From Galerina marginata (taxonomy: Eukaryota; Basidiomycota; Agaricomycetes; Agaricales; Galerinaceae), in contig JAECYW010000012.1 of the NCBI GenBank assembly GCA_023014335.1, positions 310,001 to 374,000 on the forward strand: a stretch of 64,000 nt of DNA. Direction: 5' to 3'. Every line of letters begins with the position of its first letter. Position 1 is the first letter of the stretch. Below, piece by piece: positions 1 to 10,405 of the stretch. A model generated the notes under the pieces. That model searched no databases. It saw only the letters and a program-made list of their open reading frames with translations, and was not told the origin of the DNA. The translations under genes were made by a program, and so were the position numbers.

Positions 1-3000
1 AGGATCGTTCATTTACTCTGGCACAAGCAGCACATCACCTTGGGGCCCATTCACTCAAGATAGATACTGATGTTGTGCCTATCAAGGACGGTCTTCTTTC
101 AATTCACCCGGAATTCTTAAATCAGATCAAATTCATCACCCTCAAAGTTCAAGAACTCGAGGAATTGCTTGCTCGAATTTCTGGCAGGAAGTCAAATTCA
201 ATTATTGACCATCATGACATGTTTTTCCGAGTGCTACAGCATGCTCAATCAGTCAAACAACTACGCTTTGCCTGGGACGTCGTTTTGGACCGATTCCGAC
301 TTGTAGTGAAGCAATTGACGAATGACATCAATGCACGTTCCGCGACACCGATGGCTTCTCACGGTCGCCAAACCTCTTCTGACCGCGATCCGTCATCGGA
401 CCCTGCATTATCACTTCCATGCTCGCTCTCTCAAGGCCACCGCCAAACTCGACGCCTGCTTTCAAAAACCCAAGGCTCCTTACTTCAACATTCTGGTCAA
501 GGACAAGTGCTAGCGATGTTCGAAGTTAACGAAGGGTCTGAAAGTATGGAGAGGGAGCCGCCGGTTATGCAACAACACGTACGTAAAACATCTACCATCT
601 CCGAACCGCGCCCTGTCTGCCGTGGACTACCTACAGATCAGAGCAAGCCACGTTCGGCCGTCGCTCAACACCCCCACCTGACCGTTCCAATCACCTCTGC
701 GTCCAGCCAAGATTGTAGTCAGGATCATGAGGTGCAAAGCATTGCACCTTCGATCGCCGCTGGTCCCGCCTTGGTAACAGGCGTGCAGAGCACGGCTAGG
801 TCAACCGTTGTTGCGGATAACCGCCTACGGAGACCTCTGACACTGCCTTCAAGCCCTCTCCAAGCTCCGTCTTCGACCTCGCTTTCCTTGACCCAATACT
901 CTGAACCTTTGGTATTAGTGGCTACACCTCCAAATTCGCCTTCGACAGTCATCGACCACAAAAATCGCCGAAGGTCAGTTTCAACGAGAGACTCGGAAGC
1001 TGGGGGGGAAATCAGGCGGTCCAAATGCGAGCTCTCGTGCTCACCTTGCGCCTATCTTCCGACTTTCCCTGCACCTGGAACAGACACCGATTCCAACATG
1101 GCGACCACCCAATCTCCATCGCCTCAAACCTCGCGTCTCAGCCAGCCATCATCTCGAAGCCGTCGAACCCCATTTAATCACTCAGCACCCTCAGGGAAAC
1201 AAGCGTCGTTCGCGCCAGATAGCTCGATGGTCACTTCTACCTCTCCTCCATCGTCAACCTCGAATACGACGGGAAAGTCTGAAGCTGGGGGGGAACGGAG
1301 ACTCGAGTGCTCGTACCCGATGCTTGATCCTAACCTTCCGCCTTTCCCTGTGGCCGGAGCAGGCACTATTTCCAATGTGGCGACCCTCCAATTGCAGCTT
1401 TCTTCTCCTCCAACATCAACCTCTCGACATACCGCCCTCTCTCAACCGACAACTCGGACATCACGCTTAAAGTCGCAAGTCGAAACTCACGAAGGTCGAG
1501 ATGCAACGTCAGATGGTGTGCGCAGGCAGGAAGAACCAAAGCGTCAGGACTTAGGATTGGGAAGTCAACCTCATGTACGTACCCGGTCCAATGTTTCCAA
1601 ACCCCACCCTGTCTGCCATCTGCTATCTACAGATCAGAACAACCAAGGTAGTAGTCAGGATCGTGAGGTACAAGACATTGCACCTTCGATCGCCGCTGGT
1701 CCCGTCTCGGTAACAGACGCGCAGAGCACGGCTAGGTCAACCATTGATGTGGATAACCACCCACGGAGACCTCTGACTTCACCACTCAGACCAGCACCGC
1801 TTGAGCCTTCTTCTTCCTTACGCACTCACCCACCGTCGGCCTCTAACCACCGCCAAATCCGTCGAATGATACCTGATCGCAACTCAACGATCACGGCGCA
1901 ATCAACTTTGACAACCAGCTCAGCTTTTGCCGTGGTCTTTACTTCAACTCAACCGCCATCCGAAGTCACCGGAATTCTGCCTTCAACAGCATTCAACGAA
2001 GAACTCCACCAAGATGAAGATTTGACGGACGCTGGGTGGGCGAATGCTGGTCAGATCATCATCAACAAACCGAAGCTATTGACTCCAAGTCTGCAGCTCA
2101 GCCTCAAGCCTCCGTCGCATCGTGCAGCTTTTGGACCCGACGGAGTTGATAAAGAGATCAGCAGAGCTATAGGGGAGGATGACTCAGAGTGCGCATACAA
2201 GATACCACGCGAAGCCCAATCTGTTCGAGATGAACTTGACGACAGGGTATGTATCCGGTCTACTCATGTCTATGACATATTTCTTGCTCGCTTTTCCTGG
2301 TCAGGTCCGGCGATTCAATCGTCAACATCTCAAACCACCCCGGAAGTAGTCAATTCGACCTCGCGTTGGGATCTGCGTGCTCCAGAGCCTGGACAAACGA
2401 TCATCATTTCTCCTCCCGCGGTTGGAAGCGCTCAGAAGGTGGCTAGGTGTCTCACCGTGGATTTGCGATCTCGGAAGCCTTCAACTTTCCAATGCATCTC
2501 TGCCATCAAACCACGATTCCGAAGCCTGACATCAGCTTCCCCCTCACTCTTGCAACCAGAGTCACTGAATAACAACACATCGAACGCGGGGGGAGTAAGC
2601 AGGCTCAACGAGTGCGAGGACCTCACCGCATTCAAACATTGTCCGCTTTATCTTGCTGGCCGTCCATCACCTTCGACGGCGCCGTGTGCAATTCCAGTGA
2701 CTCCAGTTCACAGAAAGCTGGCAGGGGAGGACAAATGGAAGAGAGAGGCTAGGGTAACAGATGAAGGAAAAGAATCTGGAGTGGTACATACGGATTTAGC
2801 TCGAAACCGAAACGATGTCCTCGCGTGCTTTTCAACAGGTCAAACAACATCAATTACAACCAGCAACAGACATCGTCAGGATCGAGGTGTACAAGACTCC
2901 GCACCCTCGATCGCCGTGGCTCTCTTCCTGGTAACAGGAATGTCAAGCACGGCTAGGTCACCCCTCGGCTTGGTTAACAGCCCTCGGAGACCTCTGACGC

Positions 3001-6000
3001 TAGGAACTTCAGGCCGCCGTTTGCCTCCACTCCATCTCCATGGTCTGCTGCCCGAATCTCTTACTCCGCATTCAAGATCTCTCCGAGCTCCTTCCTTGAC
3101 CCTGTCTTGCTTAACCGAAGTCTCGAAACCTTTGGGGTTAGCACCTGTACCTCAAACGTTGTTTTCGACAGTCACCAACCACGAGAATCGTCGAAGGTCA
3201 ATTGCAACGAGGAAGTTAAATGATGCTGGGGAAAGCAAGCGATCCGAACGCGAGCTCTTACGCTCATCTTGCCATGCCCCTGCGATCGCTGCTGTTCCTA
3301 TACTGGTAACAGCATTGCCGGCCTCTTCCACCTTACACAATCACCCTTCGTCGAGTCAACCTCCATTTCCCTTCGAAAGTTTGAACCCGAGCGACGCGGA
3401 GGACAAGCAACGATACAACGACCAGCAAGGAGAAGTTTGGACAGCGGACCGGCCTCCAATTTCCCTATCACCACCAACAACTGTTCCAGCCGTGTTGAGC
3501 TCAGCCTCTCAGCTCACTTCCGATGCGACGACAACGACGCAGATCTGGACTTCCAAATCCCTATCGTGTCACAGTGCTCATGATCTTGGCCGTTCGACCC
3601 TCTCTGTTTCATCAACTTCAACTTGGATGCCATCTTTAATTCCAGCTTGCAGAAAGCCACAGATGGAGGATGTACAGAAGACTACAGAAGAGGTTGGGAA
3701 GGACAAACCACTGAGTGGCAGTCTTCGGAAGGTGAAGGGCAGGAATGAACGAGGATCGGATCAACATGAAGTGAGCATCTGTTCTGCCATCACATTCGTT
3801 TCCTTTTCTGCCAGCCTTTCTTCTCCAGAGCCAAGCACAGAGGTTGGCATTGTCACAACATTGAGCTGGGATCAGCATGCTCGAGGCTCGTCGTGCTCGA
3901 TCGCTACTCCTCCATTCGTGGATACACGATTTCGGGGGATAGCTGGCTCTCCTAGGGCGGCTACGCCTATTCGGAGACCTCCAACTTCGTCCTTTGTGGC
4001 AAAGGTCTCGCATTCAGCAACCTTCCATCGCACCCGACCCGTCGAACCACAATTCCGCAGTCCGTCCAACCCCTTCGGCCCTCGTTCACTCTTGCATCTG
4101 TTCGCCCGCATCACAACCTATGGATCCGACTCCGACGAGCGGGGCTCCCAGCACGAATTACCGCCAGACCTCCGCGTGGCTCTTGTTTATGGGAATTACG
4201 CCCCGCCGCCTACTGGACTTCCTACAAATCAAGTGACTCAACCATGTTCCGCGAGTCTGACTGACTCTCGTCACCAGCTCAACCTCGCCCTTGGAACTGT
4301 TGTTGTCGACACAACAAACGCGAGGGACGCTGGGAGGGCAAGTAGGTGCACGGGCCAGGATGAGAACACCGCCGCGTCTCTTCCATCGCCTCCGACGACG
4401 TCGTGTGCTACTCCAGCCACTCCAATTCGCAGAAACTCCGCAGCGGAGGGGGAAGAAAATGAACTGGAGATGCCTACCCTTACTCCGTTTGCACCTCAAC
4501 CATTCATACCGCAAATCGTTAGCTTGTCCTCGCCATCGACAACGAAGGTTTCTGCCGAAGAACATTTCTGGAGTTTCACATCACTGGCTCCTCGGCCTCA
4601 CCCCTCTCCCTCCTTTCCCTTCAGATGTACGGACTCAAATGGCGCGGAGAATTGGCCGCAAAATAACGGCAGCCAGAGGAGGGAGGCTAGGGTAATAGAT
4701 AAAGAAAATGAATCAGAAATGGTATGTACGGAGTTAACTCAACACCGGAACAATATCCTTGGGTGCTTTTCTACAGGTCAAATAATGTCGATTACAGCAA
4801 GCAACGGATGTCGTCGGGATCATAACATACAAGACACCATGTTCTCGATCGCCGCCGCTCTCTTCCTGGTAACAGGAATGTCGAGCACGGCTAGGTCACC
4901 CGCTGGTGTGGTTAACCGCCCGCGGAGGCCTCTGACGCTAGAATCTTCTGGCTTTTGTTTGCCTCGAGCTCCACTTCATCCAATTTGCCTTTCCTCTCCA
5001 ATCGTCAACTCAACATCTCGCCTGCTGCCAGAAACACCCCAGATCGTTAACCGCAACCTTGCTTGTTGGAACAGAAGTGCAATGGACCCATCGCCTTCGG
5101 TTACTGCGACTCGAATTCTGCACAAGGAGTCGCCAAACATGACTCAACCCCCGTATATGGAATCATCGACTGCAGACGGACGATCATGTACTGTTGGATC
5201 AAGCCTTAGCAACCTGGGCTCATTGTACAAGAGTCTAGAAGTGCATGCAGGAGCCAGAGGTTTTAGCTTAAATAGTTTCTCGGCGACGCCTGAATTAATT
5301 TTGTTATTGGAATCCTCGTTTCATGGTTGCATCAATGACCGGACCCTTACTATGACTGGTTATCATCATCCCCTCATATCCTTCGACTCAGGCAGGAACA
5401 TAACGGATGCTAAGAGGGGGGTAATGGGTAATGGCAAAAACGAGGTCTTATTGATAAGTGACCACCATCCGCCATGTCCTGCTAACTCGATATTTACCAC
5501 CACTGGCACTCGAACTCGGCGAACGGTGTCGCTGAGCATGGTTGGGCCTTCGACTTTGTATACAGAGAAGATACGCCCTTCAGCTTCTGCGATACCACTC
5601 ATTTTACCTATCATGCCATCCACTCATGACCCAAACAAGCGCGAATTGTTGAAGACTGTCAACACCGCCCTCGTTTGCCAGAACCAATGGGCGAGAACCC
5701 CAGCACTATCGTCTACTGTGATTCAAACTCTGCCTACCTTCACTCCGTCCAGCCCTCAACTCCAAGGATTTGACAATGCCTGCGTCTTTGCTCACGACAC
5801 GAAAGTTGATGCGCAAAATTGCAGTTCTTTTAGCCCTTGTCCTCATTCATTGATTTCGCATTTTGGCCAAACAGATGAAAATCTCACCATCGCAGCCGCC
5901 ATTCTGGACATCCTGGATATCCACGGAAAACTCCCAAAGCCTTCTTTTCATGAAGCAACTCACATTGGCTCGAGTTTGAAGGAATTCGGACAGTGGCAGG

Positions 6001-7124
6001 AAGGAAACAGACAGGATCAAAAAGCAAAAATTGACCTTATCTTTGCGACCAGGACGAGTGCTGCCACGATTCTTTGTGCTTCCGGAAGCTCTCTTCAACG
6101 CGAATGCCCGGAGCCCAAGATCATTATCACCGGACCACTCTTTCTCTCGGAAATCAGCCAACACCTTTCAGAAACATTATCTCATTCCTCCGCACATAAG
6201 CGGTTTGCCGGTCTCGTCACAGGCTTATTTGATAGATGTCAACGAAACCTCTCTAATGATTCCTGGCACATGGCGAGGCGTCTCTTCCTTGCAGCGCTAT
6301 CGTCGACTTTGTTAATCTGGCATTTTAAACTAATCAGTGGATATCTCATCAATGCGGCCATCATTCTGGACAATCAAGATACTTATCGAAAGCTATCAAA
6401 ATTCTCTTTCCAGCAAGCCCTCACTCGTCAGCTTGCACCGCTTCCTCCTCCTGCTATACTCGACCTCGTCCCTCGCGTTATACGCCATATCGCAGACGAT
6501 CGGATCCGAATTTGGCGACGATTTTTGGTTCATCGGAAAGCCCTGGCTTGTAGCTTTTCAGAGGTATACGGTTTAGGTCAACACGACCGCTGGAAGACTC
6601 AAAATTGTGGAATCCGAAGAATCATCATCCATCTTACTGTATTGGGTCACAGTGCGACACTGGCTTCAAATTTCGAGTCAATTCTGGACTCATTCAACAG
6701 CTATCAACATTACCATTTGGCCGATGTCTCAAACGTAGCACCTTGGGCAGTGCTTGCTCCGGAAATCAGCTTTTTGGTGAATTTTGCGCATTTTTACGAA
6801 TTGTATCACCACACCATACCACCTTGGCCAATCACAACGATTTTTAGCTCAGTCGAAAGCTATCAAACGCACAATTCAGCCGATTCATTGAAAGTTGCAT
6901 CTCGTCCAGCGATCACCTCCGGAATCAATATTTCGCCGCCCAGCAGGCAAGCACGCACATCTCATCGCAGAGCTACTTCGGCTCGGGATTTCTCGATGAT
7001 TACTGGGTTATTCGAAAGGCGTCAACCGCACCGTTCAGTCGACACTGCAACTGTAACACTTTGTCAGGTATTCACACTAGAGAAAGTCTTTTCGATCAAA
7101 ATGGCCTATTCTTTACGAATTTAA
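1..7124 (+). CDS. Giant Ser/Thr/Pro-rich open reading frame with internal repeats, 5'-truncated by the window edge
   Basis: One frame stays open from base 3 to a stop at 7124, over 2370 codons, so the true start lies left of the window. I recognise no enzymatic domain: no reverse transcriptase, integrase or protease motif. The protein is dominated by Ser, Thr and Pro. A module of about 50 residues recurs four times, encoded near 706-852, 1645-1785, 2872-3003 and 4810-4940, with the shared pattern QD..APSIA...VTG..STARS...RRPLTL. A second module containing CFSTGQ recurs near 2815 and 4735. The last third (from about 5200) is less Ser/Pro-rich. The first 100 residues look like an ordinary helical domain. 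A purine tract and LTR follow within 700 bp, so I infer it is an extra ORF or C-terminal extension of an LTR element. It could instead be a host gene next to an inserted element. Retention of a 7-kb frame argues for selection or recent insertion. Confidence 0.6.
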   Translation, partial: DRSFTLAQAAHHLGAHSLKIDTDVVPIKDGLLSIHPEFLNQIKFITLKVQELEELLARISGRKSNSIIDHHDMFFRVLQHAQSVKQLRFAWDVVLDRFRLVVKQLTNDINARSATPMASHGRQTSSDRDPSSDPALSLPCSLSQGHRQTRRLLSKTQGSLLQHSGQGQVLAMFEVNEGSESMEREPPVMQQHVRKTSTISEPRPVCRGLPTDQSKPRSAVAQHPHLTVPITSASSQDCSQDHEVQSIAPSIAAGPALVTGVQSTARSTVVADNRLRRPLTLPSSPLQAPSSTSLSLTQYSEPLVLVATPPNSPSTVIDHKNRRRSVSTRDSEAGGEIRRSKCELSCSPCAYLPTFPAPGTDTDSNMATTQSPSPQTSRLSQPSSRSRRTPFNHSAPSGKQASFAPDSSMVTSTSPPSSTSNTTGKSEAGGERRLECSYPMLDPNLPPFPVAGAGTISNVATLQLQLSSPPTSTSRHTALSQPTTRTSRLKSQVETHEGRDATSDGVRRQEEPKRQDLGLGSQPHVRTRSNVSKPHPVCHLLSTDQNNQGSSQDREVQDIAPSIAAGPVSVTDAQSTARSTIDVDNHPRRPLTSPLRPAPLEPSSSLRTHPPSASNHRQIRRMIPDRNSTITAQSTLTTSSAFAVVFTSTQPPSEVTGILPSTAFNEELHQDEDLTDAGWANAGQIIINKPKLLTPSLQLSLKPPSHRAAFGPDGVDKEISRAIGEDDSECAYKIPREAQSVRDELDDRVCIRSTHVYDIFLARFSWSGPAIQSSTSQTTPEVVNSTSRWDLRAPEPGQTIIISPPAVGSAQKVARCLTVDLRSRKPSTFQCISAIKPRFRSLTSASPSLLQPESLNNNTSNAGGVSRLNECEDLTAFKHCPLYLAGRPSPSTAPCAIPVTPVHRKLAGEDKWKREARVTDEGKESGVVHTDLARNRNDVLACFSTGQTTSITTSNRHRQDRGVQDSAPSIAVALFLVTGMSSTARSPLGLVNSPRRPLTLGTSGRRLPPLHLHGLLPESLTPHSRSLRAPSLTLSCLTEVSKPLGLAPVPQTLFSTVTNHENRRRSIATRKLNDAGESKRSERELLRSSCHAPAIAAVPILVTALPASSTLHNHPSSSQPPFPFESLNPSDAEDKQRYNDQQGEVWTADRPPISLSPPTTVPAVLSSASQLTSDATTTTQIWTSKSLSCHSAHDLGRSTLSVSSTSTWMPSLIPACRKPQMEDVQKTTEEVGKDKPLSGSLRKVKGRNERGSDQHEVSICSAITFVSFSASLSSPEPSTEVGIVTTLSWDQHARGSSCSIATPPFVDTRFRGIAGSPRAATPIRRPPTSSFVAKVSHSATFHRTRPVEPQFRSPSNPFGPRSLLHLFARITTYGSDSDERGSQHELPPDLRVALVYGNYAPPPTGLPTNQVTQPCSASLTDSRHQLNLALGTVVVDTTNARDAGRASRCTGQDENTAASLPSPPTTSCATPATPIRRNSAAEGEENELEMPTLTPFAPQPFIPQIVSLSSPSTTKVSAEEHFWSFTSLAPRPHPSPSFPFRCTDSNGAENWPQNNGSQRREARVIDKENESEMVCTELTQHRNNILGCFSTGQIMSITASNGCRRDHNIQDTMFSIAAALFLVTGMSSTARSPAGVVNRPRRPLTLESSGFCLPRAPLHPICLSSPIVNSTSRLLPETPQIVNRNLACWNRSAMDPSPSVTATRILHKESPNMTQPPYMESSTADGRSCTVGSSLSNLGSLYKSLEVHAGARGFSLNSFSATPELILLLESSFHGCINDRTLTMTGYHHPLISFDSGRNITDAKRGVMGNGKNEVLLISDHHPPCPANSIFTTTGTRTRRTVSLSMVGPSTLYTEKIRPSASAIPLILPIMPSTHDPNKRELLKTVNTALVCQNQWARTPALSSTVIQTLPTFTPSSPQLQGFDNACVFAHDTKVDAQNCSSFSPCPHSLISHFGQTDENLTIAAAILDILDIHGKLPKPSFHEATHIGSSLKEFGQWQEGNRQDQKAKIDLIFATRTSAATILCASGSSLQRECPEPKIIITGPLFLSEISQHLSETLSHSSAHKRFAGLVTGLFDRCQRNLSNDSWHMARRLFLAALSSTLLIWHFKLISGYLINAAIILDNQDTYRKLSKFSFQQALTRQLAPLPPPAILDLVPRVIRHIADDRIRIWRRFLVHRKALACSFSEVYGLGQHDRWKTQNCGIRRIIIHLTVLGHSATLASNFESILDSFNSYQHYHLADVSNVAPWAVLAPEISFLVNFAHFYELYHHTIPPWPITTIFSSVESYQTHNSADSLKVASRPAITSGINISPPSRQARTSHRRATSARDFSMITGLFERRQPHRSVDTATVTLCQVFTLEKVFSIKMAYSLRI

Positions 7125-7801
7125 TTGTCGTGCGTCATTGCCTTCGCCATACACGACGATTCTGGATGCGTTGGAAAGCGTTGGTTCACAGCTTTCTGTG
7201 GATATCTGGAACGTTGCCATCCGAGCTGTGGTTGCTTTGCAAATTGGGATTTCGATAATTTTGGCTCTTCACTTCTATGATCTTATGTTTCAATCATGCT
7301 CCATGCCTCTCTCAATTTGGTCATTTCCTTTTCTTGTCTACTTTCTACCCTTCTGGACTACCTTTCTCCTTCAATGAACTGCCAATGGTTCTTTCTCAAT
7401 TCCAGCAACCTCAAGCTCCTGCCTTGATTCTCTTGAGGTTGGGAGGGCTATATGAGGACCAATTTTCTGGGAGGGCTATAGGTATAGTAGGCTGGTCATA
7501 GCCTGCTCTTAGGTTATCACTGTTCTATATGGTCCTGGCCACCTTTATATATGACTGCCAATTTTTTTCTTTCCAGTTAAAGCTTCACTGCTTTTGCTTG
7601 GTTATAACTTTGCCACTTCATTGGAGTTCATTTCTTGTCTTTAACTATGGGCTCTTAGCACAAGTCTACTTTTCTCTTCTACCCTTATTTTTCTCATTTG
7701 AAAACACATTTCTACATTGATTTTATCTTCCATATTTCAGAGGCCTACCTTCCAACCCCCAACACCTCTGTATTTTAAATTTCTTTGTTCTATTCAGCAG
7801 A
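7125..7801 (+). other. Spacer between giant ORF and LTR; possible small hydrophobic ORF
   Basis: No gene can be supported firmly. The frame from 7138 to 7377 encodes about 79 residues, of which the last 50 are strongly hydrophobic, with stretches such as GISIILALHFYDL and WSFPFLVYFLPFW that resemble two membrane segments. I could not find a convincing splice that joins it to the giant ORF. The rest is T-rich and looks non-coding, as expected for the region before the 3' LTR. Confidence 0.35.
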
Positions 7802-7819
7802 TAGAAAGTGGGGGGGCTC
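7802..7819 (+). other. Polypurine tract of LTR element
   Basis: The purine-rich run AGAAAGTGGGGGGGC lies directly before the first base of the LTR. This is the position and composition of the plus-strand primer of LTR retrotransposons. It shows that the internal domain lies to the left and that the element reads on the plus strand. Confidence 0.7.
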
Positions 7820-8281
7820 TGTAACACATCTTTTCAGTTCCTAGGAGTCCCTCCCGCTGTCTACTGAATTTCCTTTCTATCTACTTCGTCTATGGACTGT
7901 AAAGTATCCTTTATTACTTGAGAGTCACCCTATGTGACTCTCAGAGTAGATATAGTGTTACTTGTCACATCACTGAATTCATCTTCTTACATTCATATCC
8001 GATAAGCCTAGGTTGCTTGCTAGTCCCTGTAAACCTAGTACTACCTGGGAGCAGAGGCACACGCATCAGGTGTAAGGTTTGAATATAGAGTTCTTAGCGT
8101 TTTCCGAGACTTAGATCTAAGAGATCTAACTTCATCAAAGCGTATATCTGCGATCGATCTCAGCTTCTCTGTTCGCTCTCAGACTGAAGGATTACTCCTA
8201 GGTCTATTCACCAAAGCCCGCCAGATCGTCTTAGGCGTTAACTCCCCACATAGTGACATACCTTACTAGAGGTTCGTTACA
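7820..8281 (+). repeat. 3' long terminal repeat (462 bp)
   Basis: The segment begins TGTAAC and ends GTTACA, a perfect 6-bp terminal inversion with the usual TG...CA ends, directly after a polypurine tract. The 5 bp on each side (GGCTC before, CCTAC after) do not match. That is expected if this is the 3' LTR of a longer element and argues against a solo LTR, which would carry a target-site duplication. The 5' LTR is outside the window, so the pair cannot be compared. Confidence 0.75.
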
Positions 8282-8772
8282 CCTACAGGCGATTATATTT
8301 TGATTGGTGAGCCATGAGGGTGGAACGTGTTTGTGGGTTGGCAAAGCATGTCCGGGTATTGAGATAGATTTTTTAAAGGCAGTCAGTTGAGCGAGATTGA
8401 CGAACTGCGCCTCTCTATAACTTTGAGATAAGAGAAATTGGGGTATGGTCATGAAACTCGATGTACAGACACTGAGATTTGAGCATGGGGGACGCTGGAG
8501 ACGGCAAATCACCAGTGGAATGATGCACATGTGGGTTCAATGAATTTTACTTGATTATATTCGAAAAATAATCGATCAAGTGACACTGTGTGAGGAAAAA
8601 TGAATGAGCGGCGCCAGGTCCTTTACGGTATGTCATGAGTCGCTGGGCTTAGGAGTTTCTCCATTGGCGTAGGTTGAGGTCGAGATACTTCTATATAAAT
8701 GAAACGGACGCAGTCGTGAGGCGACAGAAGTTTGAACCCTCGAGCTCAGTCAAAACCCGCCCAATCGTAAAC
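8282..8772. other. Intergenic region between LTR and transposon genes
   Basis: No ORF with coding character was seen. A TATATAAA-like stretch near 8691-8698 lies about 75 bp before the ATG of the next gene and may be its TATA element. The left end of the Tnp2-type transposon is expected here or further left, but I could not identify its terminal inverted repeat. Confidence 0.4.
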
Positions 8773-9440
8773 ATGGTGAGTGCCTATGACTTTCGAGACG
8801 AGCTATCGAGTTGACGATGCGAGTGATCCAGCTTGTCCGTCTTCCGGCACTAGAGGTACGGTTGTCGCTTCTGTTTGATTGTAAGGAGCTGTAAATTATC
8901 TCAGGTCGTTCCGACGAGAGGATACCACTACCCAAGAGTCGCTTCATTACGAACCTTCCGTCGTTATTCCGCAATGATAGACGTTAGGAATGTCAACAAG
9001 CTCCCAACTATCGACATGTCCTCTAAATTCGATAACTCGAACCACATGGATGTCCATACTGCCGTAGTGGTTGTAGACTCGTTTCGGTATCTTGTGGTTG
9101 CCTACATGGATCCGCAAGCACCTATCAACCTTAACTTGCTTGAGGAATGTCCAGCGGCACGGTGGCAGGGAGAGTTGGCAATCTTTTCGCTTGGGAAGCG
9201 CGTTCGTGTCCTTTCACGTACACAGGGTTCCAGAAGGATGCTGTCTAGGGCAATAGATCTGTAAGTGACGTTGGCTCTTGTGCATGGTGTTTCTAACATA
9301 CCTGGTTGGGAACGGTAGCTACGTGTCTCAGTGCATGCAAGCCTATGCCAATGGACAGGAATTACCCATTCAAATAATGGTAGGTCATCCCAATCTGATG
9401 TCGATTTGATCGTGCTGAAATTCATACGCGGTAGAATTAG
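8773..9440 (+). CDS. Hypothetical 149-aa transposon-associated protein (5 exons)
   Basis: Splicing exons 8773-8775, 8832-8855, 8905-9260, 9319-9379 and 9435-9440 gives an uninterrupted 149-codon frame. All introns are GT-AG and 49-58 bp long. The first exon is only the ATG and the last only Asn plus stop, so both ends are less sure than the middle. No domain is recognised. The central segment, with AYMDPQAP and RWQGELAIFSLG, has a regular hydrophobic/charged pattern and is clearly coding-like. The gene is on the same strand as, and upstream of, the 575-aa protein and the transposase, so I infer it belongs to the same mobile element. An unrelated small host gene is the alternative. Confidence 0.5.
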
Positions 9441-10405
9441 CCCGTCCTTGTGTATTCCAGTGCCCGGTGGAGCCACATCGATGAAGTATAATGGGCATTG
9501 AGAATTCAGAAGAACCGCTTAGAGTGATAAGGGTGCAGAGGAATATGGTGTGTAGAGGTCAGGGCCTGGTCGATAGGACGCTGGTTCTATTGATTAGGGG
9601 CAACCATATCAAGTAGACAGCGTCGAAATATAGAGAGGTTAGGCGAGACCGGGTTTCAAATCAAGCGACATGTTTAGGAGCAACCAGAACATGTCGACCA
9701 TTCCAAGGCAAGTCGACGGAGTGAATCATGGATATGAGCTTCCTCATCGCAGAGGGTCACCAAACATTTGTCACATAAGGTCACGTCATCATTGTTTGCC
9801 AATTGTCTCTGTGACAAATAATAATTGGCGAAGGTGCTCGAATTCAAATATTTCCGAACTTCATCATCAACGTTGTATACGTATCATCTGGTTGTTCCTA
9901 ATGATACAATGCTGGCGTATTCTATCAAGACCTCACCCCTCCTCATGATTCTCTGATCATCCTTAATCTGACGACTTCCGCTTATGACACACAGGTCAAT
10001 TTGAACCGACTCTTCAAGCTTGTTATCATCTGGTTGCGCCTAATGATACCTCCGCGAACTTCTTCCTCTTGGAATCTAGAGCCACCAGTCGATTTCGGAG
10101 TCTGCGGAAGCACATTAATTCGTTAACACCTCATCGCCAGCGAGTCGTCTCTGGACTTCCTTGGGTGTGTACACACGTTATCATGGGCTACGATGTCCTA
10201 TTGGGGTTGGCGGTTGGGAACACGCATGAATCAATGCTAGAACTTCGGGGAAATTCATTTTTTGAATCGGAAAGTCGGGCCCTTGGATCTGTCACTGGCA
10301 AACATGATAACGAATCAACGGCCTGTTTTATATCGGAGCCCTAAGGTATTTCATATTTCGTGAAAGTGGAACAATCTGACGAAACAGCACTAGCAGAGCT
10401 CCACA
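9441..10405 (+). other. Region with broken coding-like fragments
   Basis: Several short frames look coding but I could not join them. One fragment encodes YHLVVPNDT (near 9880-9906). A second, ending at 10344, begins with YHLVAPNDT (near 10024) and continues with about 100 residues including FFESESRALGS. The repeated peptide reflects a duplicated 27-bp DNA segment at 9881-9907 and 10023-10049. This may be a decayed or heavily spliced gene of the transposon. Confidence 0.3.

Noticed and set aside
725..4695. Several 60-135-codon frames inside the giant ORF on both strands
   Set aside because: They are shadows of the long frame, favoured by its composition, and have no independent features.
7820..8281. 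Solo LTR
   Set aside because: A polypurine tract abuts the left side and the flanking 5-mers differ, which fits the 3' LTR of a longer element better.
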